Shown one piece after another: positions 1 through 9,272 of a stretch of 64,000 nucleotides of DNA. The translations under genes and the position numbers were made by a program. The notes beneath the pieces were generated by a model. It was not told the origin of the DNA. It made no database searches and was given only the letters and a program-made list of their open reading frames with translations. Source of the stretch: Chitinophagaceae bacterium (GTDB lineage Bacteria > Bacteroidota > Bacteroidia > Chitinophagales > Chitinophagaceae); the NCBI GenBank assembly GCA_016710745.1, contig JADJVB010000010.1:248001-312000 (forward strand), written 5' to 3'. Each line of letters begins with the position of its first letter. Position 1 is the stretch's first letter.

Positions 1-460
1 TAAACAACACGTATATCGCTTACGGTAATGGCGGAAGAAATTATAAAGCCAAGCAGGCGCAAATGGATGCAGCCAATGCGAATATGAGCAAAACAACCGG
101 AATAAAAAAGAATCAGTGCAAAAGGCAATTCGGCCGTATATAACAATGCGCAATGGGACCTGGTGGATGCAAAAGATAAAGAGGGAGAAGCCATATTGGA
201 AAAAATTGATAAAAAAGAATTACCCGACAGCCTGAAAAATAAAACCACCGCAGAACTAAAAAAGATCGTGGAGATTAAAAGTAAGGAACGCAGCGCCGTT
301 CAAAAACAAATAGCTGCATTGAATACACAGCGGGATGCATACCTGGCTTCGGAAAAAAGCAAAAAATGCAACTAAAAACAATGCAGCTACTTTGGAAACC
401 GAGGTTGAAAAGATCATCAAACTGCAGGCGAAGCGGTATAATATGGTTATAGGGAACTAA
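1..460 (+). CDS. C-terminal part of a VWA-domain protein (partial, frameshifted)
   Basis: Only the end of the gene is in the window and the VWA fold itself lies upstream. The visible part is a Lys/Glu-rich helical tail containing NNTYIAYG, WDLVDAKDK, ELPDSLKNKT and a C-terminus ending RYNMVIGN. From memory this pattern matches the tail of exported Bacteroidota VWA proteins whose function is unknown. Three frames must be joined: the frame opening at base 3 shifts near 117-122, and again inside the A-run near 360-368, before the stop at 458-460. Both shifts lie in or beside A-runs, which suggests base-calling indels rather than decay. The family assignment is recall, not a domain hit, because the diagnostic MIDAS motif is outside the window. 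Confidence 0.55.
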
Positions 461-468
461 GGGTATTT

Positions 469-834
469 TTAGGTTTCCACATTTTTTCTATCATCGGGAA
501 AAGCTTTTTTATGTACGATGGAATTGAAAAATGACAGCAAAGCGCCAAACATTAATGCATGCCAGAAACTTTCCACCTTAAAACCATGCACAAAATAAGC
601 ATCGATCAAAATGATACTGGCATTGATCACAAACAGGAAAAGCCCCAGCGTTAATATGGTTGCAGGTAAAGTAAGTAAGATCAATAATGGTTTTACGATA
701 GCATCCAGCAGGGATAATACCACGGCCACCACAATGGCCGTAAAAAAATCAACGATGGTAATACCGGGTAAAATATACGCCAGGATAAAAACATTTACTG
801 AACAAACAAGTACTTTAAAAAACCATTTTTGCAT
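469..834 (-). CDS. Phage-holin-family (superfamily IV, PF04020-type) membrane protein
   Basis: A 121-residue protein made almost entirely of four hydrophobic segments joined by short turns. The second and third segments carry the family signature VLSLLDAIVKPLLILLTLPATIL around residues 38-60 (the LLDAIVKPLL-LLTLP core). The C-terminus is short, charged and probably cytoplasmic. Members are common single-copy inner-membrane proteins in Bacteroidota; the holin name comes from a phage protein and no lysis role is implied. The gene starts 5 bp after the stop of the upstream M16 peptidase gene on the same strand, so the two are probably co-transcribed. Confidence 0.85.
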   Translation of the reverse strand: MQKWFFKVLVCSVNVFILAYILPGITIVDFFTAIVVAVVLSLLDAIVKPLLILLTLPATILTLGLFLFVINASIILIDAYFVHGFKVESFWHALMFGALLSFFNSIVHKKAFPDDRKNVET

Positions 835-838
835 AGGA

Positions 839-2113
839 TCAAATTACAACTAATTCGTAAAAATCTTCCGGATTTAAGTATTTTTTTGCCAATTCCCGAA
901 GTTCTTCCGCCGAAATGGTTTTGATCGTTTCAACAGACCGGTAAAAAAATCATCGGTAAGATTATTCAGTACCAGTTTTTCCATCGGCCCATAATCTGGA
1001 AGGGGCCATCGAGGTCGCCCAGTATGGTACCGATCAAAAAATTACGAACCAACAACAGTTCATCGGCATCAATCAGATCTTCTCTCAGGATCTTCATTTC
1101 CTTGTATACCTCGGCAATGGTGGCTTCGCAAACATCTTTGCCGGCATCGGTACTGATCATCCAGGCCGAATCGTGGAGGTGATTTTGTACAAAACTGTGT
1201 ATACCATACGTGTACCCTTTATCTTCCCGGATATTACTCATGAGCCGGCTGCCAAAAAATCCGCCAAAAACGGTATTGAGCACCATTACTTTCATAAAAT
1301 CGGGATGGTGCCGGTTATGGAATGGCCTTGCCATACGTATGGCGCCTTGTACCCCGTTTACATCATTTTGAATACGGTATTTTTTTTCTGTGGCCGGCAT
1401 TTGTTCAATGGCAGGCAATTGGTTATTGAATGGCCTCAGCGCCAAATCACCAAATGTTTTGTTTAATTGTATGTCAATATTATCAGGCAGCTTTCCGCTT
1501 ACAAAGATCACACACTGACCGTTTACATAATATTGTTTAAAAAATTCTTTGAGCAGGCTGCTGTTCAAGGCGTCCAGGTCTTCGGCATTGGTATATTTGC
1601 CATAAGGGTGCGTTTCACCAAACAAATAGGCATCTATCAGCCGGCTGGCTACAAAATCGCTTTTTGCAGACTAACCTGCAGCCGCTGTTTGCTGTTTTGT
1701 TTGTAAATATCCAACTCAGTATCACTAAAAACCGAATCGGTGATCATCTCCCTGACTACAGGTAATAAAGCAGGCAATTGTTTACTTAACGTGGAGAGTG
1801 ATACCACCGCTGTTTCGTTATGGCAGGCCCGGTTGCAATAGGCGCCGTAATATTCAAATTCCTCACTGAGCTGAAAAGCAGATCTTGTTGACGTACCGTT
1901 CTTTAACAGGTGATTGACAGTCGACGCAACATTTTTCTGCTGTTCGAACCAATTACCGGCATAAAACACCAGTTCCACCTGTATCACATCCTGTGCGCCG
2001 GCATCAACGCAGTAAACAGGCACGCCGTTATCTAAAGTAAAATGCCGGTATGGCTTTAGTTGTAAATTGAATTCAATGGCGTCTTTAATATTCGGTGCCG
2101 TTTTTCGGTTCAT
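839..2113 (-). CDS. M16-family peptidase paralogue without the zinc motif (frameshifted)
   Basis: Rejoined, this is an M16 (insulinase-like) protein of about 425 residues, normal for the family. The N-terminal domain has VNHLLKNGT where the active subunit has HxxEHxxF-GT, so the zinc ligands are missing. The C-terminal domain keeps the substrate-binding R/Y motif NIREDKGYTYG. It is therefore the non-catalytic partner of the M16 protein encoded just upstream. The ATG at 2113 is preferred because it falls 8 bp after the upstream stop. Three one-base shifts interrupt the frame: an A-run at about 1657-1661, a G/C run near 990, and a T7 run near 930. Correcting them restores a family-like ending with IKTISAEELRELAKKYLNPE and a stop at 839-841. 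All three sites are homopolymer-like, so sequencing error is the likely cause. Confidence 0.85.
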
Positions 2114-2120
2114 GTATTGG

Positions 2121-3358
2121 TCAGTTATTGGAATAGTAATACAGGGTATTAGAATTCTTTTCTTCAAAAATAATGTTGCTTTCTTTTTTTATCTCTTCTG
2201 CAGTAACGGCCTGGTACCGGTCGAGTTCTTTGTTGATCAGGTCTGCATCTCCCAATAACTCATATATGGCCAAACTGGCGGCCCGGTTGGTAATATGCAT
2301 ATCTTCAAAAGCGATCATGCTTTCGGTTTTGTTTTTAACTTTATCGAGTTCCCGCTGACTGATGCCTTCCTGCTGCAGTTTCACCAGCTCTTCGGTAATG
2401 GCAGCATCAGCGTCTTCCATTTCACACCCTTGATCAGTTTGCCTTCAATGGTAAGTAAACCGGCATCGGTACTGCCCAGGTGATAACATTCGATATTGCT
2501 GAACAACTGCTTTTCTTTTACCAGCGCCTGGAACAAACGTGACGAACCGCCACCACTCAATATCTCCGTGATCAAATCGGCCGTATAATACCTCAAATCG
2601 GTGCGGGGATAAATAGGCCAGCATTTATACAAGGCATCTAAGGGCACATTCGCTTTTACGGTGCTCAATCTGGCCGCTGTTTGTTTTGGTTCAACAGGCA
2701 GGTTACGAATATATTTTTCCCCGGCGGGTATCGGTGCAAACCATTTATCCGTTAGTCTGCGCACTTCCTCAACCGTTACATTGCCTGCTACTACCAGGAT
2801 GGCATTGGATGGATTATAATGTTTTTTGAAAAAAGCCTTCACATCATCCAGCGTCGCTTTTTCGATATGGCTCAGTTCGGCACCAATGGTCATCCATTTA
2901 TAAGGGTGCACCGTATAGGTTAAAGCCCTCAACTTATGCCACACATCGCCGTATGGTTTGTTGATATAGTGTTCTTTAAATTCTTCGCAAACTACTTTGC
3001 GTTGTACTTGCAGGCTTTTTTTGCTGAACGCCAGGGATAACATGCGGTCACTCTCCAGCCAAAAAGCAGTCTCCAGGTTTTCGGCCGGTAATTGACAGTA
3101 ATAATTGGTAAGGTCGTTGGTGGTAAACGCGTTGTTTTCGCCCCCGGCTACCTGCAATGGTTCATCATATACCGGAATATGTACGCTGCCGCCAAACATC
3201 AGGTGTTCAAACAAATGGGCAAAACCGGTTTTGGCAGGATCTTCGTCGCGGGCTCCCACGTCGTACAACACATTAACAACTGCCATGGGCGTACTTTTAT
3301 CTTCGTGTACCAGTACTTTTAATCCATTGGCAATTTCAAATTTCTCAAACTTAATCAT
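2121..3358 (-). CDS. M16-family zinc peptidase, catalytic paralogue (frameshifted)
   Basis: This is the active member of the M16 pair. The inverted zinc motif HLFEH (HxxEH) sits about 50 residues from the start, in the context GFAHLFEHLMFGGS, and a downstream Glu-rich helix supplies the third ligand. These enzymes are clam-shell heterodimers that degrade small peptides, with the inactive paralogue encoded next to it. The ATG at 3358 (MIKFEKF) is the first ATG. The frame breaks near 2415, where GTGAAATGG should probably read GTGAAAATGG. Restoring one A joins LTIEGKLIKGVK to MEDADAAITEELVKL and gives about 412 residues, the usual length. The stop lies 8 bp before the next gene, so the two are probably translated from one mRNA. 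Confidence 0.87.
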
Positions 3359-3395
3359 GTGCAAATGTACGGAGGAGAATAAGTGCGGACAAAAT

Positions 3396-4582
3396 TTAAC
3401 GGATTCCTGCGGTAGTGAGCGTGAGCTCTTTTAATGTATTTCCCCGTTTTACAAGCACTTTTAATGTTTCGTAGGGCTTTTGCAGTATATACTTATAGGC
3501 TTGCAGGTTCGATGAAAAATTTTTATCTACCGCTATTATTTCATCATTGATCATAAAATGGGCTTTATCGGCGGGTGAACCTTCTATTACATCTTCCACC
3601 ACAATTTTTCCTTTAACATAATAGATTCCCAACCCGGTATATGCATAGTCAAAATCCTCTCTGTAATGGCTATTGGGCAATAAGTGAATTTGGCGGTTTG
3701 GATAATTGATGATCATATTAAACCTGCGCAACAGGTCGTTTCCGAGCAGTCCGCCGGTAAATGGATAAGAAGTGACATTATAATCATCTTTATATAAGTA
3801 GGTAGGCACCGACCGGAACTTATAGGGGCCAATTCTCACTTCTTTAATGACGGTTAGCCGCATTTGCAGTTTACCACCCATACCCTCAGCCTGGGTTACT
3901 ACCGGTTTTCTTCTCGAAAGCAGGATACTGCTGTCTTTGGCAAATTTTTCGCTCAGTAATAAACACAACCCCGCACCGGTGTCAAAATAAAAATTAAAGC
4001 TCATTCTTTTCTGTCCTTAAAATCGACCCACTGAATGGGTAAATTGGTAAATGCGGGATGAAGTATATGCCCGTTCTTAGGATATTCTATTTTACCGGGG
4101 CTGTAAACCTCCATATAACTGCTGTCGAAATTGATCTTTAAGATATACCGGCTTAAAAAGCTATACCCGATGATGCCGTCTACTTTTTCGCCATACACGC
4201 TGGTGAGTACACTGTAATCGTTTACATGAAAATTCAGGTGTTTAATGGTAAGCCCGGGCAAAGTAAGGCTTTGATCAAAGGCAAAGGAAACTTTTCGGAT
4301 ACCGCCGATACCGGTAATGGTTGTATCGCTGGGCTTCAATGGAATATCATAATACGCGCAGGTAGTAGAATCAAGTGAAATGCCACCACTCCCCGTATCC
4401 AAAATAAAGTTCAGGGTATCGGGTAAATCCCCAAACCGCGCCTGTAACACCATCACACCGCCGCTAAATTGCTTAAATGGAAATCTGGTTATAAAATGCG
4501 CCTCTTTTTCGGGCAATAATTCCTGTGCACGCAATTGCCCCAGTGAAAATAAAAGTAATATGATGAAATAAATCCTGCTCAT
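3396..4582 (-). CDS. Exported retropepsin-like aspartyl protease with C-terminal PDZ domain (frameshifted)
   Basis: The protein begins with a signal peptide (MSRIYFIILLLFSLGQLRA). It has two aspartyl-protease lobes, each with a DTG catalytic triad: LDTGSGG in the first half and FDTGAG in the second. The end (GLGIYYVKGKIVVEDVIEGSPADKAHF) is a PDZ domain, giving about 395 residues. This two-lobe plus PDZ layout is common in exported Bacteroidota proteases of unknown substrate. The halves appear as two frames sharing an ATGA overlap at 4001-4004. Adding one A to the AAAA run there fuses them, and the second half has neither signal peptide nor its own ribosome-binding site, so I call one broken gene. 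It is divergent from mqnC once the intervening element is ignored. Confidence 0.83.
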
Positions 4583-4606
4583 ACCATGTTGATTCCAATT
4601 TACAAC

Positions 4607-6094
4607 CTATACGAATTGATGCCCTTTTCCCACATTTTGCATAAATAGGTTAGTTGGGGTGGGCATATAGGCTAAAGCTACCGTAATATCTTGTTTTCCA
4701 ATGGTAATCTTCTCAGTTATTGTCTCAATAACTGATCTCTTATCATCAAATTCAAGGTTGTTCCAACCATTGTACAAGTCTTTAGCTTCTTCAAGGATTG
4801 TATCAGAAGAAAGGGCTTGTATCTTCAAGAAATCAACTTCGGCCTCCAATTCCGGTAATTGAGCGTCTAATTGATGATATTGCTGCTCCAAGGGCTTATA
4901 ATGAGACGGAAATATCTCTTTGGATAGTTCCCCTGAAAGCCTCATGGAAAGCAATTCGTCCATCTCTTTCTTAATTCTAATATGTTCGTTTCTGGTTGAA
5001 TTAAGCAGCGATTCTTTTTCTTGCAGAATTGAATTTGATTGTTTGATAAAATCATTCGAATTTGAATCAGTTAACAAAAATGATTTGAGTTGAGCATGAT
5101 AAATTTCGTCAATATCCGCTGTCGCAATTTTTGTTTTACAGGTTTTACAGACAAAAACCGGTGCTGTATGATACACATACATTTTCCTGCCGCATTCGCA
5201 ATGAATATATCCTGATAGTAAATGATTGACCCTTGGGCCTGGTTTAACAATTTTGCGTTCCTGTTGATCTAAAATCTGGTTGCATTCATTCCAAACATCT
5301 TCGGAAACTATCGCCGGACAAGGAAGCATAACCCAATCTTCCGTTGGCTTTTTAACCCAACGTTTATTCTCCCCCAGGCTCTTTGTATAATTAGCTCTAC
5401 GCAACCCCTTCGCAGAAGTATCACGTAACAGTCTTGTGACCGTTGAATCGGTAAATTGTGATCCATTTCTTGTTCGGTATCCTAATTTGTTCAATTCTGC
5501 AGCAACAGCTTTACGTCGTTTAATCTTAATAAAGAGTTCATACATTAACTTTCGAATTGGAGCCTCTTTCTCCTCAATCATTAATTCTTTCCCTTCCCAT
5601 TTAAACCCAAATGAAGCTGCACCGCCTAATGGCTTACCCATTTTTGCCCGGATTGGCACGGAAGCTGCTACCCGGTCAGCTATTTCTTCCCTTTCCCATT
5701 GAGCCATTGCAGCAATCATAGTATAAAACAATCGGCCAGCTGGTGTTGAGGTGTCAATTGATTCTGCAAGAGAAATAAGGTCGGCATTACTATTCCTGAA
5801 CAACTCAGAGATTTCAAGTAACTCCTTTGTATTACGTGCAAGACGGGCTAATTTGGAAAAAATGATGCCTGAAATAACTCCACTCTTAATGTCTTTGAGC
5901 ATTCGTTTAGTTTCAGGATAATCCATGATTGATTTCCCAGACATTGCATCAAGTCTGTATACAGAAATTACATTCCATCCTTTGGCTTCGGCATAAAGCC
6001 TGGCCCGTTTTTCATGATGCTCTGGACTATCCCCCTGTACTTGCAATTCAGTTGAAACCCTTATCCAGAGGCCAATATTTTTTTGTTCGTTCAT
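4607..6094 (-). CDS. Large serine recombinase (site-specific integrase family)
   Basis: A protein of about 495 residues from the ATG at 6094 (MNEQKNIGLWIRVST). The 35 in-frame codons before it look non-coding. The resolvase domain spans residues 5-150, with catalytic Ser14 in WIRVST and the Arg-rich active-site segment FSKLARLARNTKEL. The recombinase domain follows (GYRTRNGSQFTDSTVTRLL), then a zinc ribbon with CECGRK and CKTCK, then a coiled coil and a C-terminal tail. This is the layout of integrases and transposases that move elements between short att sites. Its position at one end of the AT-rich block makes it the likely mover of that block. The gene is intact, unlike many neighbours. 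Confidence 0.92.
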   Translation of the reverse strand: MNEQKNIGLWIRVSTELQVQGDSPEHHEKRARLYAEAKGWNVISVYRLDAMSGKSIMDYPETKRMLKDIKSGVISGIIFSKLARLARNTKELLEISELFRNSNADLISLAESIDTSTPAGRLFYTMIAAMAQWEREEIADRVAASVPIRAKMGKPLGGAASFGFKWEGKELMIEEKEAPIRKLMYELFIKIKRRKAVAAELNKLGYRTRNGSQFTDSTVTRLLRDTSAKGLRRANYTKSLGENKRWVKKPTEDWVMLPCPAIVSEDVWNECNQILDQQERKIVKPGPRVNHLLSGYIHCECGRKMYVYHTAPVFVCKTCKTKIATADIDEIYHAQLKSFLLTDSNSNDFIKQSNSILQEKESLLNSTRNEHIRIKKEMDELLSMRLSGELSKEIFPSHYKPLEQQYHQLDAQLPELEAEVDFLKIQALSSDTILEEAKDLYNGWNNLEFDDKRSVIETITEKITIGKQDITVALAYMPTPTNLFMQNVGKGHQFV

Positions 6095-6227
6095 ATAAAA
6101 AGCTTTCTTTAAAGTTACAAAAAGAGCCTGTTGTTTACTAATAATTTTAGTGATTGTTGAAAAAATATTATTGTAAATAAGTGCAGTATTTCTGTTCAAT
6201 CGCTACCACTTAAAAATTATAAACACC

Positions 6228-6257
6228 AAGCTGCCGCCGTATATACGGCCGCAGCTT
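6228..6257 (-). terminator. Strong GC-rich hairpin downstream of the ssb-like gene
   Basis: A near-perfect palindrome: outer arms AAGCTGC and GCAGCTT, one C-C mismatch on each side, and an inner self-complementary GCCGTATATACGGC. Read on the minus strand it lies 16 bases past the ssb-like stop and is followed by TTGGTGTTTATAATTTTT, so it is a plausible terminator for that gene. It also separates the gene from the recombinase, which starts at 6094. Confidence 0.6.
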
Positions 6258-6272
6258 TCCAGGCTTTAACAA

Positions 6273-6644
6273 TCAGAACGGTAAATCATCCACTGGTTCA
6301 GCTTGTTTGGCTTCTGCTTTCGTAGCATCCGCTTTCATCTGCTGATGTACCTTAATTGAATCTATATGACAGTTGAGTGAGCCTTTAGCCTCTCCTTGCA
6401 TATCGGTGTAAGCATTTACCGAAAGCCTGCCGGTGATTTCAATAAGGTTGCCTTTTTTAAGTAACACCGCAATTGCTGTACTAATCCAATAAGCACAGCT
6501 CACATAGGTAGTAATAGTTACTCCTTAGTCGCTGTTCTTGGGTTTGTAATAGTCATTTACCGCAATTGTGAAATTTACAACTTTGCGTTCATCTTTCAGT
6601 TGGGCTACAACTGCATCTTTGGTTAATCTTCCAATGAGTGCCAT
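6273..6644 (-). pseudogene. ssb: Single-stranded DNA-binding protein (ssb-like) with an in-frame TAA
   Basis: Translation from the ATG at 6644 gives MALIGRLTKDAVVAQLKDER, then FTIAVNDYYKPKNSD, an OB-fold SSB of the type found on Bacteroidota plasmids and integrative elements. An in-frame TAA at 6525-6527 follows residue 39. The same frame continues with TTYVSCAYWISTAIAVLLKKG and ends in the acidic tip EPVDDLPF, the expected SSB C-terminus that contacts partner proteins. With the stop read through it would be 123 residues. Either the gene is inactivated, a substitution error changed a sense codon, or a shorter protein starts at GTG 6503. The in-frame stop differs from the one-base shifts seen elsewhere. 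The role would be coating single-stranded DNA during element transfer or replication. Confidence 0.75.
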
Positions 6645-6752
6645 AACATTTGATTTAAGTGTTTAAAAATGAATTAATACTGACCATTTGGCTCATCGCC
6701 GCAATTTGGCCAGCTTAGGCAACCCATTATGGAAGCGTGGTAAGGAAGTCAA

Positions 6753-6819
6753 GGTTTTTGCCATAAAAAATACTACCGAACCTCACCTTATCTGAGGTGG
6801 AGATTTTTTTGGCAAAACC
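6753..6819. terminator. Long composite stem-loop between the multi-ubiquitin operon and ssb
   Basis: Bases 6753-6770 (GGTTTTTGCCATAAAAAA) pair with 6804-6819 (TTTTTTTGGCAAAACC) with two small bulges. They enclose a second stem, CTCACCT (6782-6788) with AGGTGGAG (6795-6802). It lies 111 bp past the stop of the DUF6527 gene. Runs of A and T on both sides make it a plausible bidirectional terminator. The rest of 6645-6929 holds no gene I can support. Confidence 0.45.
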
Positions 6820-6929
6820 GGAGGCAAGCGAAATGAAAAGAAGCGATGACCTTTACTTGCGAATTGTGGGAAGGACATAGCTTTGCCTTATGCTGGCTGA
6901 AAAAGTGTTACATATGGGGCGTTAACTTA

Positions 6930-7283
6930 TTAATTTTTCTTCTTTCTTTTGCGAAAAAATTTTTTCTTCAATTTCTTATCCTCTTTTCTACTAAACTCAA
7001 TTTCTTCTCGGTTCCATTGCCTAGCAGGTTTTATTAAATTGTTAATAATCCAATAATGTGACCGGCATTCAAAACTCCAATTCCCTATAGATGGTGACAA
7101 CGAAATTGTTTTTCCATCAAATGTTAACCGCCAATCAGTAGGCGAAATCGGAGTAACTACTTTATTACCACATCCACACACACAATTATGAACCGCCGTC
7201 CTGTATTCGACGGAAACATAAAGAATACCTTCCTCAATTTTTTCCGGAATAAACTCGACAAATTTATGTACCAAGGTCTTCAT
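6930..7283 (-). CDS. DUF6527-type Cys/His protein, last gene of the multi-ubiquitin operon
   Basis: A 117-residue protein. The central block has CVCGCGNKVVTPISPTDW, then SLSPSIGNW, then CRSHYWI: a spaced Cys/His set (CxCxC, then C-x2-H) that looks metal-binding. The tail is very basic (KKLKKKFFRKRKKKN). It matches my recollection of DUF6527, a family found beside ThiF/DUF6791 genes. Its start overlaps the ThiF stop by 20 bp, so it belongs to the same operon. Its biochemical role is not established to my knowledge; a treble-clef-like adaptor or a processing enzyme are both guesses. The basic tail could bind nucleic acid, which is also inference. Confidence 0.75.
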   Translation of the reverse strand: MKTLVHKFVEFIPEKIEEGILYVSVEYRTAVHNCVCGCGNKVVTPISPTDWRLTFDGKTISLSPSIGNWSFECRSHYWIINNLIKPARQWNREEIEFSRKEDKKLKKKFFRKRKKKN

Positions 7284-8007
7284 TCAGTAGTTTATTTGTA
7301 TTTATAAAAAATAAGCTGTTGTGCTCTTCCTTCAAATCCTGATAAAACCCACACATTTTTTTCCATTTAATAACCGCAAGAGTAGCATTAAGGCAATTTA
7401 AATCTGCAATTTGGATATTTGTAGAATACTCGTTCTCATCAAACTCCTCTGACCCAATCCTATAATCAAGATGTTTATTAACTTTTGGAGTTCCTGCAGT
7501 TACCCTAATGGTTCCAATTAGTGAATCTTCTAGCATATTAACACCTATGCCAACATCTATGAAGGTTTGATCGAGTATTAACAGTTCCTGGATAAGCATG
7601 CTTCTTACCTTATTTCTATCAACACTTATAAATGTATAATCTATTTTTTTGAGTTCACTTACATTTTCTTCAGTCACGTATTTGGCATGTGGTATTATTC
7701 CATTATGCATTCTTGAATAAATTTCGTAGTAATAATCAACTTTTGATAAATCTGCATCGACTCCGAATTTTTCTCCTGGAATAGCACCAGGTGCTCTAAA
7801 TGCATTATGAAGTTGAAATATATCACCATCATAAATATGGATTTCTTTAACTGGAGTCTTAGATACCAAATCCAGAATATAAGCCCCAGTTCCCCCCATG
7901 CCAATAATAGCAATTTTTTGTCCCTTAAATTTTCTGTTTAAGAAATCGATCTTTGCTCTTGACGAATTGGTATCAGGGTATTTAAATATTTCGTCGTTCA
8001 TTTTCAT
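7264..8007 (-). CDS. ThiF/E1-like adenylyltransferase of the multi-ubiquitin operon
   Basis: A 247-residue single-domain E1-like enzyme. The Rossmann nucleotide loop is GMGGTG at residues 36-41, the acidic pair is DGD at 60-62, and the Arg-finger-like segment is NAFR at 68-71. The block NIQIADLNCLNATLAVIKWKK around residues 197-217 is the family's C-terminal signature. E1-like enzymes adenylate the C-terminus of a ubiquitin-like protein. Candidate thioester cysteines are Cys205 and Cys219; neither is certain, because related sequences I recall have Ala at the first site. In many genomes this domain is fused behind DUF6791. Here the two are separate genes sharing an ATGA overlap, which implies translational coupling. 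The start ATG at 8007 is set by that overlap. Confidence 0.88.
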   Translation of the reverse strand: MKMNDEIFKYPDTNSSRAKIDFLNRKFKGQKIAIIGMGGTGAYILDLVSKTPVKEIHIYDGDIFQLHNAFRAPGAIPGEKFGVDADLSKVDYYYEIYSRMHNGIIPHAKYVTEENVSELKKIDYTFISVDRNKVRSMLIQELLILDQTFIDVGIGVNMLEDSLIGTIRVTAGTPKVNKHLDYRIGSEEFDENEYSTNIQIADLNCLNATLAVIKWKKMCGFYQDLKEEHNSLFFINTNKLLNEDLGT

Positions 8008-8453
8008 GCTGCCTTTTTTGCTTTAGGTTTTGACGTTACGGTACAATTAATACTTCTCGCTTGAGCACTTAATATTTCAGAGTATGTCCTAATTTTCTCG
8101 TAGTAGTCCACATATTGCCCGGAAGTAGGCTTACTAGAAAAATAATGGTTTACCACAAGTCCTTCCGCTAATTGCTGCTGGTTACTATTGTTTATTATGG
8201 CTATTAGTGCTGCCCCATCTGCATTACATGGAGTTTCTCCAGAAAAATAAATCGTGTGATCAGGTGGCCTTCCCGTTCTATTGGGCGCTACCAGGGTAAG
8301 AGCACATACAAGTTTTCCATATTTAATCTCCTTAGCAGGCGTTACATAGGGTATGTGGTGGACAACAATAAGTCCACCATTGATTTCAAATTCATATCCT
8401 TCATCTTCCAACCTTTTTAAGTCTGGGCTATGACTTATCAGTTGCTGTTGCAT
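8004..8453 (-). CDS. DUF6791-type E2-like protein of the multi-ubiquitin operon
   Basis: A 149-residue protein with the block PPDHTIYFSGETPCNADG at residues 63-80 and LVVNHYFSSKPTSGQYVDYYEKIRTYSEIL further on. This is the DUF6791 pattern normally found fused to the N-terminus of a ThiF domain, and it resembles a degenerate E2 (ubiquitin-conjugating) fold. Cys76, right after the TIYFSG strand, is the best candidate for a conjugation cysteine. The start ATG at 8453 lies inside the 3' end of the multi-ubiquitin frame (26-bp overlap) and the stop overlaps the ThiF start by 4 bp, so all three are coupled. The E2-like reading is inference from fold context; the family match is recall. Confidence 0.78.
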   Translation of the reverse strand: MQQQLISHSPDLKRLEDEGYEFEINGGLIVVHHIPYVTPAKEIKYGKLVCALTLVAPNRTGRPPDHTIYFSGETPCNADGAALIAIINNSNQQQLAEGLVVNHYFSSKPTSGQYVDYYEKIRTYSEILSAQARSINCTVTSKPKAKKAA

Positions 8454-9120
8454 GAAATATCATTTTATTTTTTACAAAAACGCTTGATCCTTTTACCATG
8501 CTGCCTTCAGGATTTTGTTTAGGCCCATCTTCATAAGCCACTGTATAAACCATTGTCGGTTTATCGATGTATTTCCCAAAGGCTTCAATAATTACTTCTA
8601 CAAAAGTTATTTTTTTCTTTCTCCATTTCTTCGGAGTACCATTTACAATGATCGTAATTTCGACAATTATCTCCTTGGAAATAAAATGTTCGATCCCCGG
8701 CCTTGCTAAGTCAATCTTAGTATCGTCGTCTATTGTTTCGTATTCATCCGAAGAATCTCCTTCAAGAAAGATATCCTCTTCTGGTTTGACTTCACCTAAC
8801 TCCCTAAGCTGCCTCCCAGTACCAAATTGGTCGTCCCAATCATACTCTTTTTTATTAATCGTAAAATGTCATTTCTTTTTAATGACAAATTGCTCAATTT
8901 CAGGCCTTGCAAGGTTTACCTGAGTTCCATCGTTAATCAATTCGTCATCCCACGGATCAACAACTACCAAATAGAGCTTAGCCTCTTTGTGCAATTTGGC
9001 AATTTTTTTAATTTCTGCACCAGTAATAAACTGATTGGACCATTCAAACTCTTTACCTTCAACCATGAAAGTATGAGCGTGTTTTAAATCTTTAGTTTCT
9101 TCTTTTTTTTCGGGTTTCAT
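8428..9120 (-). CDS. Multi-ubiquitin-domain protein (three beta-grasp units) with an in-frame TGA
   Basis: From ATG 9120 the frame encodes a first unit (HTFMVEGKEFEWSNQFITGAEI to DLARPEIEQF-like spacing), then a TGA at 8869-8871. The same frame continues with a second unit (HFTINKKEYDWDDQF to KIDLARPGIEHF) and a third (TIIVNGTPKKW to MIFHATATDKS), ending at TAG 8428. The repeated TIN/VNG-x-x-x-x-W opening and LARPxIExF closing motifs are diagnostic of the multi-ubiquitin (Multi_ubiq) family. Read through, the protein is 230 residues. There is no terminal Gly-Gly. As the likely substrate of the downstream ThiF and DUF6791 proteins it is the core of the system. The TGA may be a sequencing substitution, or the cell may make only the first unit. 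Confidence 0.85.
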
Positions 9121-9157
9121 TGTTATACTTTTTAAAGTGAATTAATCGATTCCAATA

Positions 9158-9256
9158 CAAACATAAGAACAAATTCTAAATCTACCAAGCAAATCTAAAT
9201 AAAATTATCTTATATTTAGCAAGATTTGGTATACTCAGCTTAAAATCATATCTTTG
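9158..9256. promoter_or_regulatory. Back-to-back promoters sharing one dyad operator
   Basis: Two Bacteroidota promoters point outward. Minus strand, to the multi-ubiquitin operon: TTG at 9188-9186, a 20-nt spacer, TATGTTTG at 9165-9158. Plus strand, to the XRE gene: TTG at 9226-9228, a 20-nt spacer, TATCTTTG at 9249-9256. A dyad centred at 9207 has outer arms TACCAA (9183-9188) and TTGGTA (9226-9231) and inner arms CTAAATA (9195-9201) and TATTTAG (9213-9219). The outer arms contain both -33 TTG elements, so a dimer bound here would block both directions. Confidence 0.72.
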
Positions 9257-9272
9257 TCTCCTAATTATTTTT

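Noticed and set aside
3396..4582. Two separate overlapping aspartyl protease genes (ATGA overlap at 4001-4004)
   Set aside because: The second frame has no signal peptide or ribosome-binding site, both lobes are normally in one chain, and one added A in an A-run fuses them.
8869..8871. TGA as a selenocysteine codon, since selD is present
   Set aside because: No SECIS-like hairpin follows, no selA/selB/selC is visible, and the position is in a linker with no Cys in the family.
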